A stretch of 64,000 nucleotides of DNA from Colias croceus (lineage: Eukaryota > Arthropoda > Insecta > Lepidoptera > Pieridae): contig NC_059553.1 in the NCBI RefSeq assembly GCF_905220415.1, positions 2,566,501 to 2,630,500 of the forward strand. The letters run 5' to 3'. Made by a program: the position numbers and the translations under genes. Under the pieces are notes generated by a model. The model searched no databases. It saw only the letters and a program-made list of their open reading frames with translations, and had not been told where the DNA came from. Shown piece after piece: positions 44,952 through 58,400 of this stretch (within the stretch, counting starts at the first letter, position 1; every line of letters begins with the position of its first letter).

Positions 44952-47136
44952 GCCTTTGTTGATGAAATACGATGGAAGGTTAAATCAGACTATGTCCAGG
45001 TAGTTGACAAAATCGAGCGGTGGCCCTTTGAATAAAAAATACCGAGACGGAAAACTGCGGGCCATTAGTAGTTTGGGGTTCCAAAGGGGCACCTATTACA
45101 TATTGAAATTAATTGCTACCATTGTAATATTATTTCTTTAAGTATCTTGTTAAAATCGATATTGACAATTTACTCTTAAAAAAATGAATAAGAAATTGCG
45201 TACTTAAGTATAATATCTACCTACTATCAATATTTTTTACATAACATCAAACCGTATAGAATTAGTTACAATTGTGTGCCTAATTTCGAAAGCTCCAAAC
45301 GAAAACTATTTTTGGTAGCAAGAAATTCGTTTTATTACTTGATGCAAATCAACTAAAACGCTATACCGTAATGTTAACGATTGAATAATTCTATCTCTTA
45401 TGTTGTGTTTTTAACCGACTTCAAAAAAAAGAGTAAGTACCTACCTATATTTTTTTATATCTAGTGATTATAGCAATCATTTTAAAGAAATGAATATGCA
45501 TATTAGACTAGAATATTCAATCTTTTTAAAGAAATGAATATGGATATTAGAATTATTTATAGACGAAAATCTCTATAATTTACTTATTAAAATTAACTCA
45601 CAATTAGTTAGGTATACTTAATATTTTATTATAAATAATATTTATTGAATTATGCACTATACTAATTATAATAGATCCCACTAGTCACGTAACGTTTTAC
45701 AAATAAAAATCCCATGATCCACATATAAATAATAATAGTTCTAAATAGTCCTAACAATAATAGAGTTTAAATGTGGTAAATGTTCAAATATGTAATGACG
45801 TTTCAAAAGTGCTTCTAAAAGAAGTCTAATTGAATAAATAAATGTTTGAGTTTGAGTTTGAACAACTTATACATATTTAGGTTCTATGTATTTAGGCGTA
45901 TATTGATTGAATAAAAAGTCGATAAAATATTATTAGTTTTAAAATAAAGTCCAGGCACGCTTTTATGATCATAGAACTCAAATGATAAATCTATCCATTT
46001 ATCAATGTCAGGCGATAAGATCACTTATTGTTAAATGTCATCAGCTCTCTGACTATTGGTCGGTCCGCGGCCGACCCAAGTGGTGCGGATTCTTTAATAT
46101 AGATAGGACAAAGACATCAGGTTGAACAATCTTATGAATCGTTTTTAGATCAAATACCTTTTTTCTCAAGATACGTTTATTTCGATGCGATGTTTTTTGC
46201 ACCTCGTGAATGGGCGTAATGTTTCCGTACGGTACATCGGTTTGAAAAAGAAAATTTGATTTTTGAATCGTCTGTCAAAAAACGTCGCTCGTGGTCTTCG
46301 ATGTTAAAAAAGTATTGAAAACGCTGAGGGTAAAAAATAATGATGGTGAAAAAACTATAACTTTGTCAAAAGGATCATGTATATTTTTAATTCGTTTGTC
46401 TCTTTTACTGCGGGAAAAAACTTTATTGTTATCCACGATTTTCATAGCACGAACTAACTAAGTACCTTTTTATTCTAGTCAACTATTCTGAGCATTCGCG
46501 ATGTTACATGTTTTCAGCTTCCTATTTTTTGTTCCTCATGAAACAAAAGATGAGTTTTTATTTCCTAATTTTCGTTAAAGGCCAGTAAGTTTTCAAATGA
46601 ACTGGAGTGCATAATATGAATGATTTGCTTTGACTGATATGTTTCTCCTTCATCCACTAGCACTACCCACACGGTAAATCGCGAAACATACATTTGATAT
46701 ATCTGCATTGATATAAGTATTATTTGAAAACAGCCAAAACAAAAATAACCACCGCATTTATATTAATTCAGCATCAGAACGATATTAAATCTGACGGTCG
46801 CATCGATCATTCAGTGTTTTATCAATATAAAATGAATGTATTAATTATACATACGGTTGACTCTGAATCACAAATAGTCCGAACTCATATGGGACGCGAA
46901 AATAAGAGCTCCGTTATACATAGCTAGTACATAAGTACTTATCCCGAAGAGTCACTTGGAACACAAAATGTAAAGTGTGATGGTGACTGATAAAATATCA
47001 TTTATTTAACATTTTACCTACAAACATGTCAGATTTGGACCGCAAACTTGAATAGCCTGTATTTTTACTGTAGCATAGATGATATTAAATAATAGATAAT
47101 AATTTAAATTCTGGATATGATAATATTAGTAAGAAT

Positions 47137-47441
47137 CATTGAGATATATTACTACGTAGTACCTACGTACTTATGGAGGAGACACCACGAACAAAATCTG
47201 TGCGCCATTTTTTTGCTCTAACTAAGTTTTAAAAATTATTATATATAGTTAGGTACTTAGGTACTTACCGATGAAAGTTTTTCCTTTGCAATTTTCCGTA
47301 TTACCTATTTGTGCAATATCGTAACACATGCGTTTCACTTTAAAACAAATAAAAAATGAGCGTGCAGTTAAGCCATATGGCGTATGTTGAGCGGAACATA
47401 AGTGATGTAGGCGGTGTCGTCTCCATATGAATATCTCAATG
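47137..47441 (-). mobile_element. 305-bp P-like MITE (second copy of the THAP family)
   Basis: Exact 8-bp target duplication GTAAGAAT on both sides (47129-47136 and 47442-47449). On the minus strand it starts CATTGAGATATTCATATGGA and then matches the left part of the 31529 element, including the THAP exon 1 region and its GTAAGT donor (frame damaged at the start). It joins directly, after 'TTAGTTAGAGCAAAA', to the right-end sequence 'GGCGCACAGATTTTGTTCGT'. It is an internally deleted derivative, like the short P copies known in flies. Confidence 0.8.
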
Positions 47442-47619
47442 GTAAGAATCCGTTATTTTATGGACACTTTAATCTATCTTATGATTAATTGTCTTTGCTT
47501 AAATATCTCAATCTAGGCCTGTTATATCTATTTCCATTAAATTATTAATTCTTAGATAAAAAAGGAAAAAAAGGCGATGGAAAATTTCTTTCCAATTTTC
47601 AAGTACCTACTTAAGTTAA

Positions 47620-48817
47620 TAGATAGGGAGGCGAGGTAGCTAAATGGCGTAATTCAACGGCGTCGTCGAGACTTATCAAAATCGAAAGAGAAAATAATTT
47701 CGAAAAGAAAAGCTTCTATGGTAAAAACCATTTTAGCGGTGGGTTTGGCGTGTACGGATTTTCAAAAATGTAAAAAAAAAACAGTTACTTGGGCATTCTC
47801 GAGCGCGTCAGATATTCATACTACGTATGCCCCAAGTGCCTCTGATAACAACGGTATACTAATCTGCCGGTTTGCGTGGTGGGGCTAGGCATATAAATTC
47901 GTCAAAAATGCACAAAAAGAAATTTACTCGAGCGCGTCAGATTTTCGGAAGGGGTGTTAAGTAGGCCCCAAGGAAGCTCCCCTTAAAAAAACTGACGATT
48001 ACGGCATGACGATAAGTTACGATGAATTTTTGAAAATGCAGAAAAAAAGTCCTTTTGAAATACCTACTCGAGCGCGTCAGATTTTCATAGGGGAGGTTTA
48101 TCTCGGTATCCTGAAAGCATATTTTCTTAATCTGACCGAAAAAGGTTTGTGGGTTTCTTTTTTTTTATCACCGTTATTTCATATCAATTTTTCTTAACAC
48201 CCTCAGTTTTCGAGATATACTCAAAAAACCGGGAGTTTGAGTTTTTATGATGCTTCAAGTAAAAAAAGGTTTAAATTTGGAAAAAAATGAAAAGAGCCCT
48301 TTTTTTGTAAAATAAAATTACCTTTTTTGTTTATTTTTTGGAAAAAGTAAAGTTCGCGACATATATGCTGCAACGCGTTTTCCGGAAGACGAAATGGCTC
48401 CTCCAGACTTCCGGTCATGCGGAAACCGGCAGATTTTGTATTTTTAGTAAGTTTTAGATTATATTCTTCAAAATAAAAATAAAAACAATCGCGCTCGAGA
48501 ATGCCGGATTAACGTTTTTTTTTTACAAGTTCGCGACCCTATAACTCGGCGGCGTCAAGGACTTATGGTCAGATTAGTTAAATTTAGTCTTAAAACACTA
48601 AAATCAACCCCCAATATCTTAATCTGACGCGCTGGAGTATTTCAGACTATCGATTTTTTTTTACTAATCTGATCGTCTATCCTAGGCGCGCGTCAGGCGC
48701 GTAAATATAGAGCTAAATAGTTAACAAGGTTGTTCTATTAGGTCTAAGGTATCTCTCATATCTTAAACTGCCACGCTCGAGTATTACAGAAAATTCCCCT
48801 CTTCGCCTCCCTATCTA
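47620..48817. mobile_element. 1.2-kb TIR element with repeated CTCGAGCGCGTCAGA motif
   Basis: Ends are TAGATAGGGAGGCGA (47620-47634) and its exact inverse TCGCCTCCCTATCTA (48803-48817). Inside, CTCGAGCGCGTCAGA occurs at 47798, 47927 and 48067, and degenerate inverted forms lie near 48491, 48623 and 48765. A TA dinucleotide duplication is possible. No transposase frame; superfamily unknown. Confidence 0.65.
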
Positions 48818-51800
48818 TAAACATCAATATGCACACACCTTGATTAAATTACGAATAAAAAGAGGTGTGTAACTGTGTAGTCAATCGAACTACGAATTGA
48901 TTCTAATAGTAGTGATACAATATTATGAATTTTCTTGGAAATGAAAACTTGAACAAAATTAGTCATAGAGGCGGGTACTGTTTTACATTGTTGTACATAA
49001 AATGGAATTGGAAGCTAACATTATCGAATTATTTTGAAGGTAATTCATCACATCATTGCAAACCGTATAAATGTTTGTAACTAACCACTGGATTTTTCCA
49101 CTTAAAATAGAATGTTTACAAGCAACCATATATCCCAGGCACACCTGAACGGGAATATTTGAAATTTAAATTATTTCCCTGTCTCGTTCCATTTTATATT
49201 TTACTGTCCCGATTTTGAGATCATTTCTTGTTGTAATGTATATCCTTGACTGCTGTTTTCGTTTAAATTCTTCAAGAAACGCCTCGTTTAAACTTCCGTC
49301 CTTGTGCAGTTTTAAGGATTTTTGTGTAGGTACTTACAGTGTACTTATTGCAAATTTTGATAAAATTTTTGTAATCTCAAATAATGATTATGTATGATTT
49401 AATTGAATTCAAAATTATACAAACCGTTATTTTTATTTCATTTGCATTATGGATTTAGGTAATCGAACCGATGTAATTTAGTATCAGGTGATTAAAAAAC
49501 CTAAAAACATGTTCGTGATCATTTCACATTCGATTGCATACATTAAAAAAGTTGTAGGAGGTTTTCTTTCAGAAGCATTCAGATTTCAGCGCCAAGAATG
49601 TTTGCCCAAAGTAATATACCTACCTTACCTATAAAAAAGTAAATATAATGTTATCTGTGAATGTAATTAATATATAATATTATATTTAGCTTTTATTTAA
49701 CAACCTTTTTTAGAAGTTAATGAAAAAAGTTACTGGCTGTTAAATAAAAAAGGCGGAGCAGATAGAATTAAAAAAAAAAGATACGATCGTTCTTATTTCA
49801 AACTCAAATTCTCATGTGCGATTTTCCTAATTGCAATTAAGTAATGTATTTTAATTAAAATAAGTGTGTGCTTCTTTGCTATTTTAATGAATATTATATT
49901 AACCTTTAACTTCCGTGAATGAACAAAAATAATAAGTAATAGGTAAGTATGTCTTAATACTAAGTAAGTATATAGGTATGTTAATTACTATTGTAACTAT
50001 GATGAAGTTAAAAAAAACTCCATTATTTGAAATGAAAACTTCTTTTATTGCGTTTTTTGTTAGGGAAAAATCTTAGGGTTAGGGTTCTCTGCACCCGACG
50101 TGCTAATATTAAAATGCTATGAAATTTCAATTAATTCTAAGTTAGATGTAGGTAATGTTACCCACTGGTGGGTCTACAGGTAGGGTCCCGTTTTACCCTT
50201 TGGATAAACCTTAAAAAGGACCTAGTAAAATTAATAATAATAGATTTTTAATTTTTATCCTATGATTCTCATTCCTTTAGCAATTTCATCTCGCTTTATC
50301 GATATGCAGATTGCTATTTATCAAAAATAAAATATAAATTATTATTATCAATAAATACTACGTTCAATTATATCATGTCTATATACTACCAAACAAGGTG
50401 AAATGAAAGTGACAGTATGTATACCTAATCAATGACACGATTTGAAATGACAAACTTGCATTAATTAGAGATACGACATTTTTAATAATTGATAAATAAT
50501 AGGGTTGTCACATTGAGGAATATTATTTTTTTTTTCAGATTTTTAAAAAAGAAGACATGTTTTAATGAAAAGCTAAGTATTTTTACATATTTCATTCATT
50601 TTATTTAATTTCATTTCATTTTTATAAAAAAAATTCATGTAAGTATAAAAAATGGATGGCGACAAGTCGAGATGACAAAGTCGAATATGGTGTTTGTTTT
50701 TTATATTAGATAGATAATAACTAAAAAGTTAAAGCAATATGTACCCGATCATACTAATAAACACGATTAAAAACATTATTAACAATTATAATCAACTATG
50801 CCCTAAGTCTTAGGTACATATATTAAAAATATTTTACCTGCTAGATTCGGACAGGAAAAAAAAATGGCTAAATTGCTCCGAGGAGTTTGAATATTTTATA
50901 AGTTTGAGATATATATACAACAGGAGAAGTTAATAAATAAGAGATTTTATAATTTAAACTATAAATAATAATTTTAACGAACCCTAAAGCGTATGGTAAG
51001 CTCAGTACTCACAGTTCCTAATTAAGTTTTGTGGTTTGATTCTGCACAGTGGTCATGTTCGCTATCATATCATGACTGATGACAGATTATATAATGATTT
51101 AGCAAAACCAGTATTATACATTAAAAAAAACTTAGCATCTATGTGTCAAATATAGATCGATATATTTGTGTTATCAGTAGAAAACTTGTAGAAAAAAACA
51201 GGTTCGAAAATCGTCTGTTGATTGAGAGTACATAATATCTTATTTTAGTTAACTTTTATTTCATAATTAATTCGATCCGATTATATAAATAAATCAAGAA
51301 GTGGTGACTCGAAACTAAACGAACGTACTACTACTACTACTAATAATAATAAAATATTAAATCTAAAATTATAAAGAATAAATATATCAAATAATAAGAA
51401 GTACACAATATATTCTACATCAGCTGTATGGTGTATGCCAAATCGGTGAAGAGAAAATTATTTGTAGAGAAAATATCCCAAGCCCAAGAAACGATTAGGT
51501 ACATGTTATACCTATACCTATAGTTTACGAATATGAGCTGATATATTATATAATAAATATGTAAATACCTATCTATTATTATTTCTGTTATAATAACATC
51601 TATTTACTAAGTTTACTTGTTAAGTAACAAACATGCGTATTCTGTTTGTTAAGTGTAAATCGATTATTTTGATACCGTGAAAAATATTTTCCAAATTACC
51701 ATAGTCATTAGGTACTCATTAGCTTAAACATAGTTACTTAATGGATTATTATTTAAAAAATATATCATAAATTTTCGGCTGATGACTGCTACAATTATTA

Positions 51801-52479
51801 TGTAAATAATTGCAGATTATATATTTTTTATAATCGTAGATGTAAATACAATTTGATGTAAGCGCTCATCGCGTAATGTTAGCTTTCAGGAAAGCTAACG
51901 CTAAAAACTTATATTATTTTCGATTTACGTTAAGATTACGCCCTTGTGGCATGCAAATTATTATCACGAAACTTCATTCAATAATAAATAATTTAAATAT
52001 CTGAACTGAGAAAAAAAATAGAGAGGTAAAATATTCCTCCCGTAAGCTCATAAGCTGCGCCCCAGTTCCGAACGGAGGGCCAATCAGACCGTGCGCGATA
52101 GCTGCGAATAAGTCACGCAAACACGTGCTATTGACGTTCTGAAACTAACGCGTTCTTTATTCAAAATTTATATTTTTTATATTGTAATCTTAAAGTGACC
52201 AGTGACATCAAAAAATTGTTATCACTCGATACTCTCACATAAATTTTTAATCGACTGTTGCATCATCGTAAAAACAAAGTATCAAATATTACTAATAATT
52301 ACGATATGAGATTAAATTAAAATACATATTTTTTTATGTTGACCAAAAATATTTTTGTTATCCCAATTGTTATAACTTAAATAAGCAACATCGTAAAAGA
52401 TAACTGTATAAATGAAGTTATCGATAAGAAATACTATTTATTGTTTTGAAAGATATTTCCGCTAAAAGTCATTGATAAA
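48818..52479. other. Intergenic DNA upstream of the torso-like gene
   Basis: AT-rich. 51879-51900 is a perfect short hairpin (GTTAGCTTTC AG GAAAGCTAAC). At 52040-52150 the sequence is briefly GC-richer and could include the promoter or 5' UTR of the receptor gene. No gene recognised. Confidence 0.45.
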
Positions 52480-55400
52480 ATGCATCTTGGATTGAGAGTT
52501 GAATATATTATACTTATTATTTTACAATGTACTTTTTTGGGGGTTTCTGTAAAAGCAGAGATGGTGTCTGAACTACCCGCATCATACCCTCAACTAGTAG
52601 ATTTAGCGGAAACTGTATGTAAGGACATATTTTTTGATGCGGTAAGCAAATTTTTTGTTTTACATTTTTTATTGAAAATTTAATACAATGCATATTTTTT
52701 TTTTAATTTATTTTGTAGCTATTATGTATGTAGTGTCTAAAGTTTATCTTTTAGTGTTTGAGTAGTTCATGTTATTCCAATTTACTATGAAATACCTGTA
52801 TGTATAAGAATGCAATGTTATACCTAACCGTTATAACGCAGTCGAGCTTTTTTATGATTTTTTTTTTTATTTGTCATTGAAACTAAACATTAACAAGTAT
52901 AGTATTATATTATCTGTGGTAATAGCAATTATTTTATTTGAACACATTATTTTGTTGAAAACATAAAATAAAATACCTACATGAAGTACAAAACTTATTA
53001 CCAAGAAAACAGCTCAGATTGCATTCTTATCACATGTGAACTAGGTAACTGCGTGAAAATTGAAATACTTAGAATATCAGTTTTATGATTATTTTAAAAT
53101 GATTTCAATAAACCCAAGATAGCTTTAACAGAATTATCGTATAAAAATCAAAATTATATCTATAAACAAAATTTCACCCAAACAAGGAAAACCAAAAAAA
53201 TATATTTAAAACTAAATTCTAAATTATTTCGTTACGCATTATAAATATATAGCGGGTCTTTGTTCCAATTTGTCTTTTAATTTATGGATACAAGCAAAAT
53301 AAATTAAAAAAATGCTGATAAAATGAATATACATCTCTAGGCTTTTATAGGTGATCAATGGTCATGACTATGAGCTACGACTAATCATTCTGTCAATTGC
53401 ATCGAAGTGCGTAGGTTCAAATGCTATGTTAGATAGGTATGCTAATACTATGAAGCTGGCAATTATCAAAATAGTCATCAATATTATTTTTTTGTTATGA
53501 CATAGGTACTTACATAAGCTTACATTATTGATTCATACTCCACTATAGGGTCACCTTTTAATGACTAATTTTATCAACATCACTTATCTCTTTCGTCACA
53601 TTTTTAATATTTTCACAATAATTTTCATTTTTTAGATGACTATACAATATACATATATTAGGTACATGTTTTTTTATAATGTGTTTATTTTGTACCAAAC
53701 TTATCTGTCGGTGAAAGCAAATTTTACGTTAGGTATAAATTGACTTAGGTGACACTTAAATTTTACGGGTTGTTGGTGAAAACGGGCATTAGATATTCTG
53801 TATTTTTTCATTAGGTACTAGCTGCGCTCCGCGGTTTCACCCGCATCTTATCGCCTAAGGATACTGGATTGCGTGGCTATAGCCTTCCTCGATGAATGGG
53901 CTCTCTAACACCGAAAGAATTTTTCAAATCAGACCAATAGTTCCTGAGATAAGCGCGTTCAAACAAACAAACAAACTCTTCAGCTTTATAATAGTATGTA
54001 TGTATTAGTATAGATATGAATCTATATTCTATACCAATAATGTAAAGATGGGATTTGTTTGTGTGAACGCGCTTATATTAGGTAACTAACTAGACCGATT
54101 TCAAAAATATTTTCACCGTAGGATATGTACATTGTACACACTACATAATATGATCATATTATGTACCATGGGCGAAGTCAGGGTGAACCGGTTGTAAAAA
54201 TACGCTACTACAAACAAACCACAAGTAGGTACATACTACATATGGATATGAGTATATCTCGATCTACTAATCACCGATTGTTTAAAGCTTTCGTTTTACA
54301 TATAAAAATAAAAAATATTTACACAAGCCAATCACCTTATTGTGCTAAAGTTAATCAAAGTTTACGATTAACATGTTATAACCAATAACAATAATATAAG
54401 TCTTAGTTTCAGTAGATTCTACAGTCGAATATTTAAATTGTTATTTTAGCAATCGAACGTTGATCCGTTATCCGAATACTTATCTGTTACATGTGCAATA
54501 CACGTCACAATATGTGGTTCGCTGGCCAAAAGTTAATCTTCAGAATGTACCTACATAACTACTGTATTCAATTATAATAGTTTTGGTTTATGTATAAGTG
54601 TTTATTTAGTAAATTATATAACTACTTAGTTATATAATTTAATCTGTATATTGTAAAAAAAATTATGTGTTGATAAATTTCGTTATAAGTATTTTCGTGT
54701 CAATTTATTGATATGGTTTTGTGTTCTATAAAAATGCTTAGAACAAAAACATTTTTGTATAACATTTTTGAACACTTGTTAAAACTATAAATTATTTTTC
54801 AATGTTAGTAATGACCTATTTATATGCACGGTAATACATAACACATATTTTGTCGATAAGAAACTGGTTTATGAGCACGTAGTTCTAATATCATTAAATG
54901 CAACTGTAAGGTATCGATCCGGCCCTCAGTTACGCATTCGCGATTTTCCGAGCTACAATCCACCTTCAAGTACAATTAAAAATCATATCTAATATTTTAA
55001 GACTAAAGTTTGATTTTCTTTATACCGACATACTTTATCATTTCTTTTTGTTTTTAATAGTATTAATTTGTTCATTTTATTCATAATCAGTTATGATTAC
55101 AATTTTCATCTCATTCATTCATTTTCACTTAAAGCTTTCATCACAAGCATTCGCATACGTATAAACTCCCGAAAGTTTCTCAATGAAATTATCCTCAACT
55201 ACCAAGTAAACAAGGTACTCATTGATGAGATAAGTATTTGTTATTAATTGTAGTAGCGCATTACAGTATAGTATTACATTATCTGTGGCATTACCCACAG
55301 AAGCGGTGACCTTTGTCAGCTTACACCTATCTCTATACTACGTACGTTCCAGATATCGTAATCCTAATGGACTCAAAATATTGACACACTTTATCCATTT

Positions 55401-58400
55401 TATGGATCATATCTATTGGATATATTTTATTACTAAGTATTATTTTATTCTGTAAACTAATTTATAGTCGAGAGAAGACGTAGGAAAATAATAATAAAAT
55501 TTATTTTTAAAATATTCAAAATAGTATTTGTGTTCATGCTCTATCGGTCCCACGCATGCAACACTGTTTTCCAGAGTTTAATCACTAGGTTGTTATGGTC
55601 AAATTAAGTAGATACCTATTGTTTCTTATGGAATTTTTCAGCCGAGACTAATATTTTATTATGCATATGTTTCAGCTTTTTTTAAGGTTCATTCAGTGAA
55701 ACTTTTTGCCACTAATAAAAAAATAACACAGTGATTGTATTCAGTATTCATCTTCTTTAATTATTGAACCGAAAGATTGAAAATGTAATATTCTAATGAT
55801 TATGTTTTACACCGAATTATGGAATATAAATTATTCAAAAATTTTCAAACAACAAACTAGGTAGCGAACCCATATTCTTTATCGCGTAAATATGCTACTT
55901 ATCACCTTAATATGTGTTTAAGAAATCAACGAACCTTCTGTTCAAAAGGATCGTACAATTACAAAACGGTAATCTTTATAAAATATAAAAATCGTCCACT
56001 CGAATATTACTTTAAACGAGCTTTTTGTGAACTTGAAAAAACCGCATCAAATTCCGTTACATAATAAAAAGAAGTTTTTATTCGTCTCGCCGGTGTTAAA
56101 ATATTTTTTAACGAATGCCTTTTTTATGGTAAAAAGGTTTATGATTCAGAAGCATCGAGTAGGTAGTGGGGACCCCTATGTTTTGTAAACACCATAAAAC
56201 CATGAGACTATAACAATATAATGTCGACAATACGTCATTATTGGTGGATATTTAGTAAATAAAATAACGAAAAGCAAAACTTCCACCGCAACCGAAATTG
56301 ACGAAAACGATAGGTTTTGAACTGAAATTTTAAATGTGATCTCTCTTTGATTTCCTTATCCATTTTTACTTCAAATAAAAATTCACTCATTCCAAGTCAA
56401 AAGAAATGCTGCCCGTCGGCTGTCCCACTATGGAAAAGATACAGTATGGTACAGAACTTCCAAGTCCAACTCACATTGTTTTGATCATAAAATGGTAAGC
56501 ATCCTCATAAAAACGTAGCATAAAACACATTCGTTTTTACACAGTATTCAACCAGACATCAGGAAAAAAAGCAAATAAAATTCAACAAACAATAATGCTT
56601 GGTATAATGTGCGTAAATAATAGACAAGCAATTTTAAACCAATGAAGCAAGACCACCAATATACTTGACACGGTTTTTGTGCCAATAAGTATGTCCGATT
56701 AGGTTATTCAACTTCGACAGGACTCAACAAAGAACTCTGTTTATCTTGATCCGAACATTTTTTGCTACTTCACTGAATCTAATTACATTTAAAATTAATA
56801 GCGTTTTAAATCTCTAATTGAATGGCATATCATTTTACAATAATAGCCAACACATACATATACTAATCCAAATAAAGTTATTACATCTAGGAATAAAAAA
56901 TAGACCCCCATTCAAAAATTAATATTGGTTGAGAATATTTTTATGGTATTCTATTGTTTCATTATAAGGCGAATAAGTATTGTTATGATGAGATGATATG
57001 AGAGAAAAACCACAAAAAATAACAAAAGGTAGGAATAGAATAGCGGGCTTATCTTGGCGACCAATCTCAGTACAGCGAAATATTTCAGTTAGATAATTTG
57101 TAGCAATTTGTGGTTCCTCAAAAACATTTAGTATCTGTATATTTTTGTCCGATCCTTTCTTCTCTTTTATTAAGCTTATTATTCATGATTGGCGTATACT
57201 TATAATAATAAGGATTCAGGTATAATGACAAACAAACAATACAATTCCACGACAGAAAAAAAACAAATCATTCAGAAGTTGTCAGTGGTAGGAAGTTGTT
57301 GTTGTTATATTTATATGAAGGACATAACGTAGTAACATTTTTTATCGCATTTTTTTCTAGTTTTGGTGGACGAATGCTCATCATGGAATAAGTATAAAAA
57401 ATTGTAAATGAAGGTAATAAGTTCAATTAAGGAGCTATCGTCAATCCCAAAATATAGATATTAGATACGCTTAGAATTAAAAACTTCCGCATTTCAATGT
57501 TAAAAGTTAAAAGCCTTTTAATTAAGGCACGACAAAATCAAAGACAACCTTTAATTAATTTTATATTTTTTCCTGATTTTGCTTATATATTTTTGAGGAT
57601 GTTTTAAGCCATAAGTACATTATAGGAATGGGATATATTTTCAGGTTTAGATCTTTAGTAATATTCAATGTACCGCCCATGTATAGGTACTTTGGACCTC
57701 TTTATCCCAAATTATTCAGTTGAACCTAATCAGATTATTTATATTAGGTATATTATGCTGTCAATTTAACGCTCCATAAATCAGCGATCCCTTCCAGTTC
57801 CTTGATACTTTGCACTACGTTCAATTTTATACTATATTGATAAGCCCTAAAGATCATACGAAGATCTATTGATTCCAAAAACTATTAATAATACCGTTTA
57901 ATTCCATAAACCTGGATAAAACGTAAAGAAGATAAGCCACGTTAGGTACTTGTAGTTCTATGCAACTATAAATCAACGTTTATCGTATCGTATGCTACCT
58001 ATTGAACTTCGAAAATTCATAGAAGTAGGTATCATATGAGTCTGTTTGTTAAGTCTATTTTAAGTTGTGAATTATTTTTCTACAATTCCAGGATTATGGT
58101 TACAAAAGGGTGACAAACGTCTTGCTTTCTAAATTCTAAATATGGGTTAGATTTTTCTGAAAAATCAAACATGGCTAATTGGTCAAATGTCACTAGTAGA
58201 GGCAGTTTTCCCAATTATATTATCTGTACTTTAAATGTACCGGTATATGTAATTTTAAACTTTTAATAAGAATTTTTATCATTATCATCAATTCACGTTT
58301 GCTTATATCACACTTCATCCAGTTAAGGACATTCCTCTCCAATCTTTTCGAGATATGCACAAAATGAGTTATTTCAGTTTGTTGATAAACAGGTAGCCGG

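Larger units (their letters stand above)
43269..47136. other. Intergenic DNA between NDUFS5 copy 2 and the P-like MITE
   Basis: AT-rich. Holds an IR-1 GGTCACTGACC site (44940-44950), a short hairpin ATTCCTTG...CAAGGAAT near 44150-44182, and the repeat tag 'TTTTTAACCGACTTCAAAAA' (about 45411), also seen at 14114. No gene recognised. Confidence 0.5.

Noticed and set aside
50069..50082. TTAGGGTTAGGG run, telomere-like
   Set aside because: Only two units; the usual insect telomere unit is TTAGG. Chance or part of a dispersed repeat.
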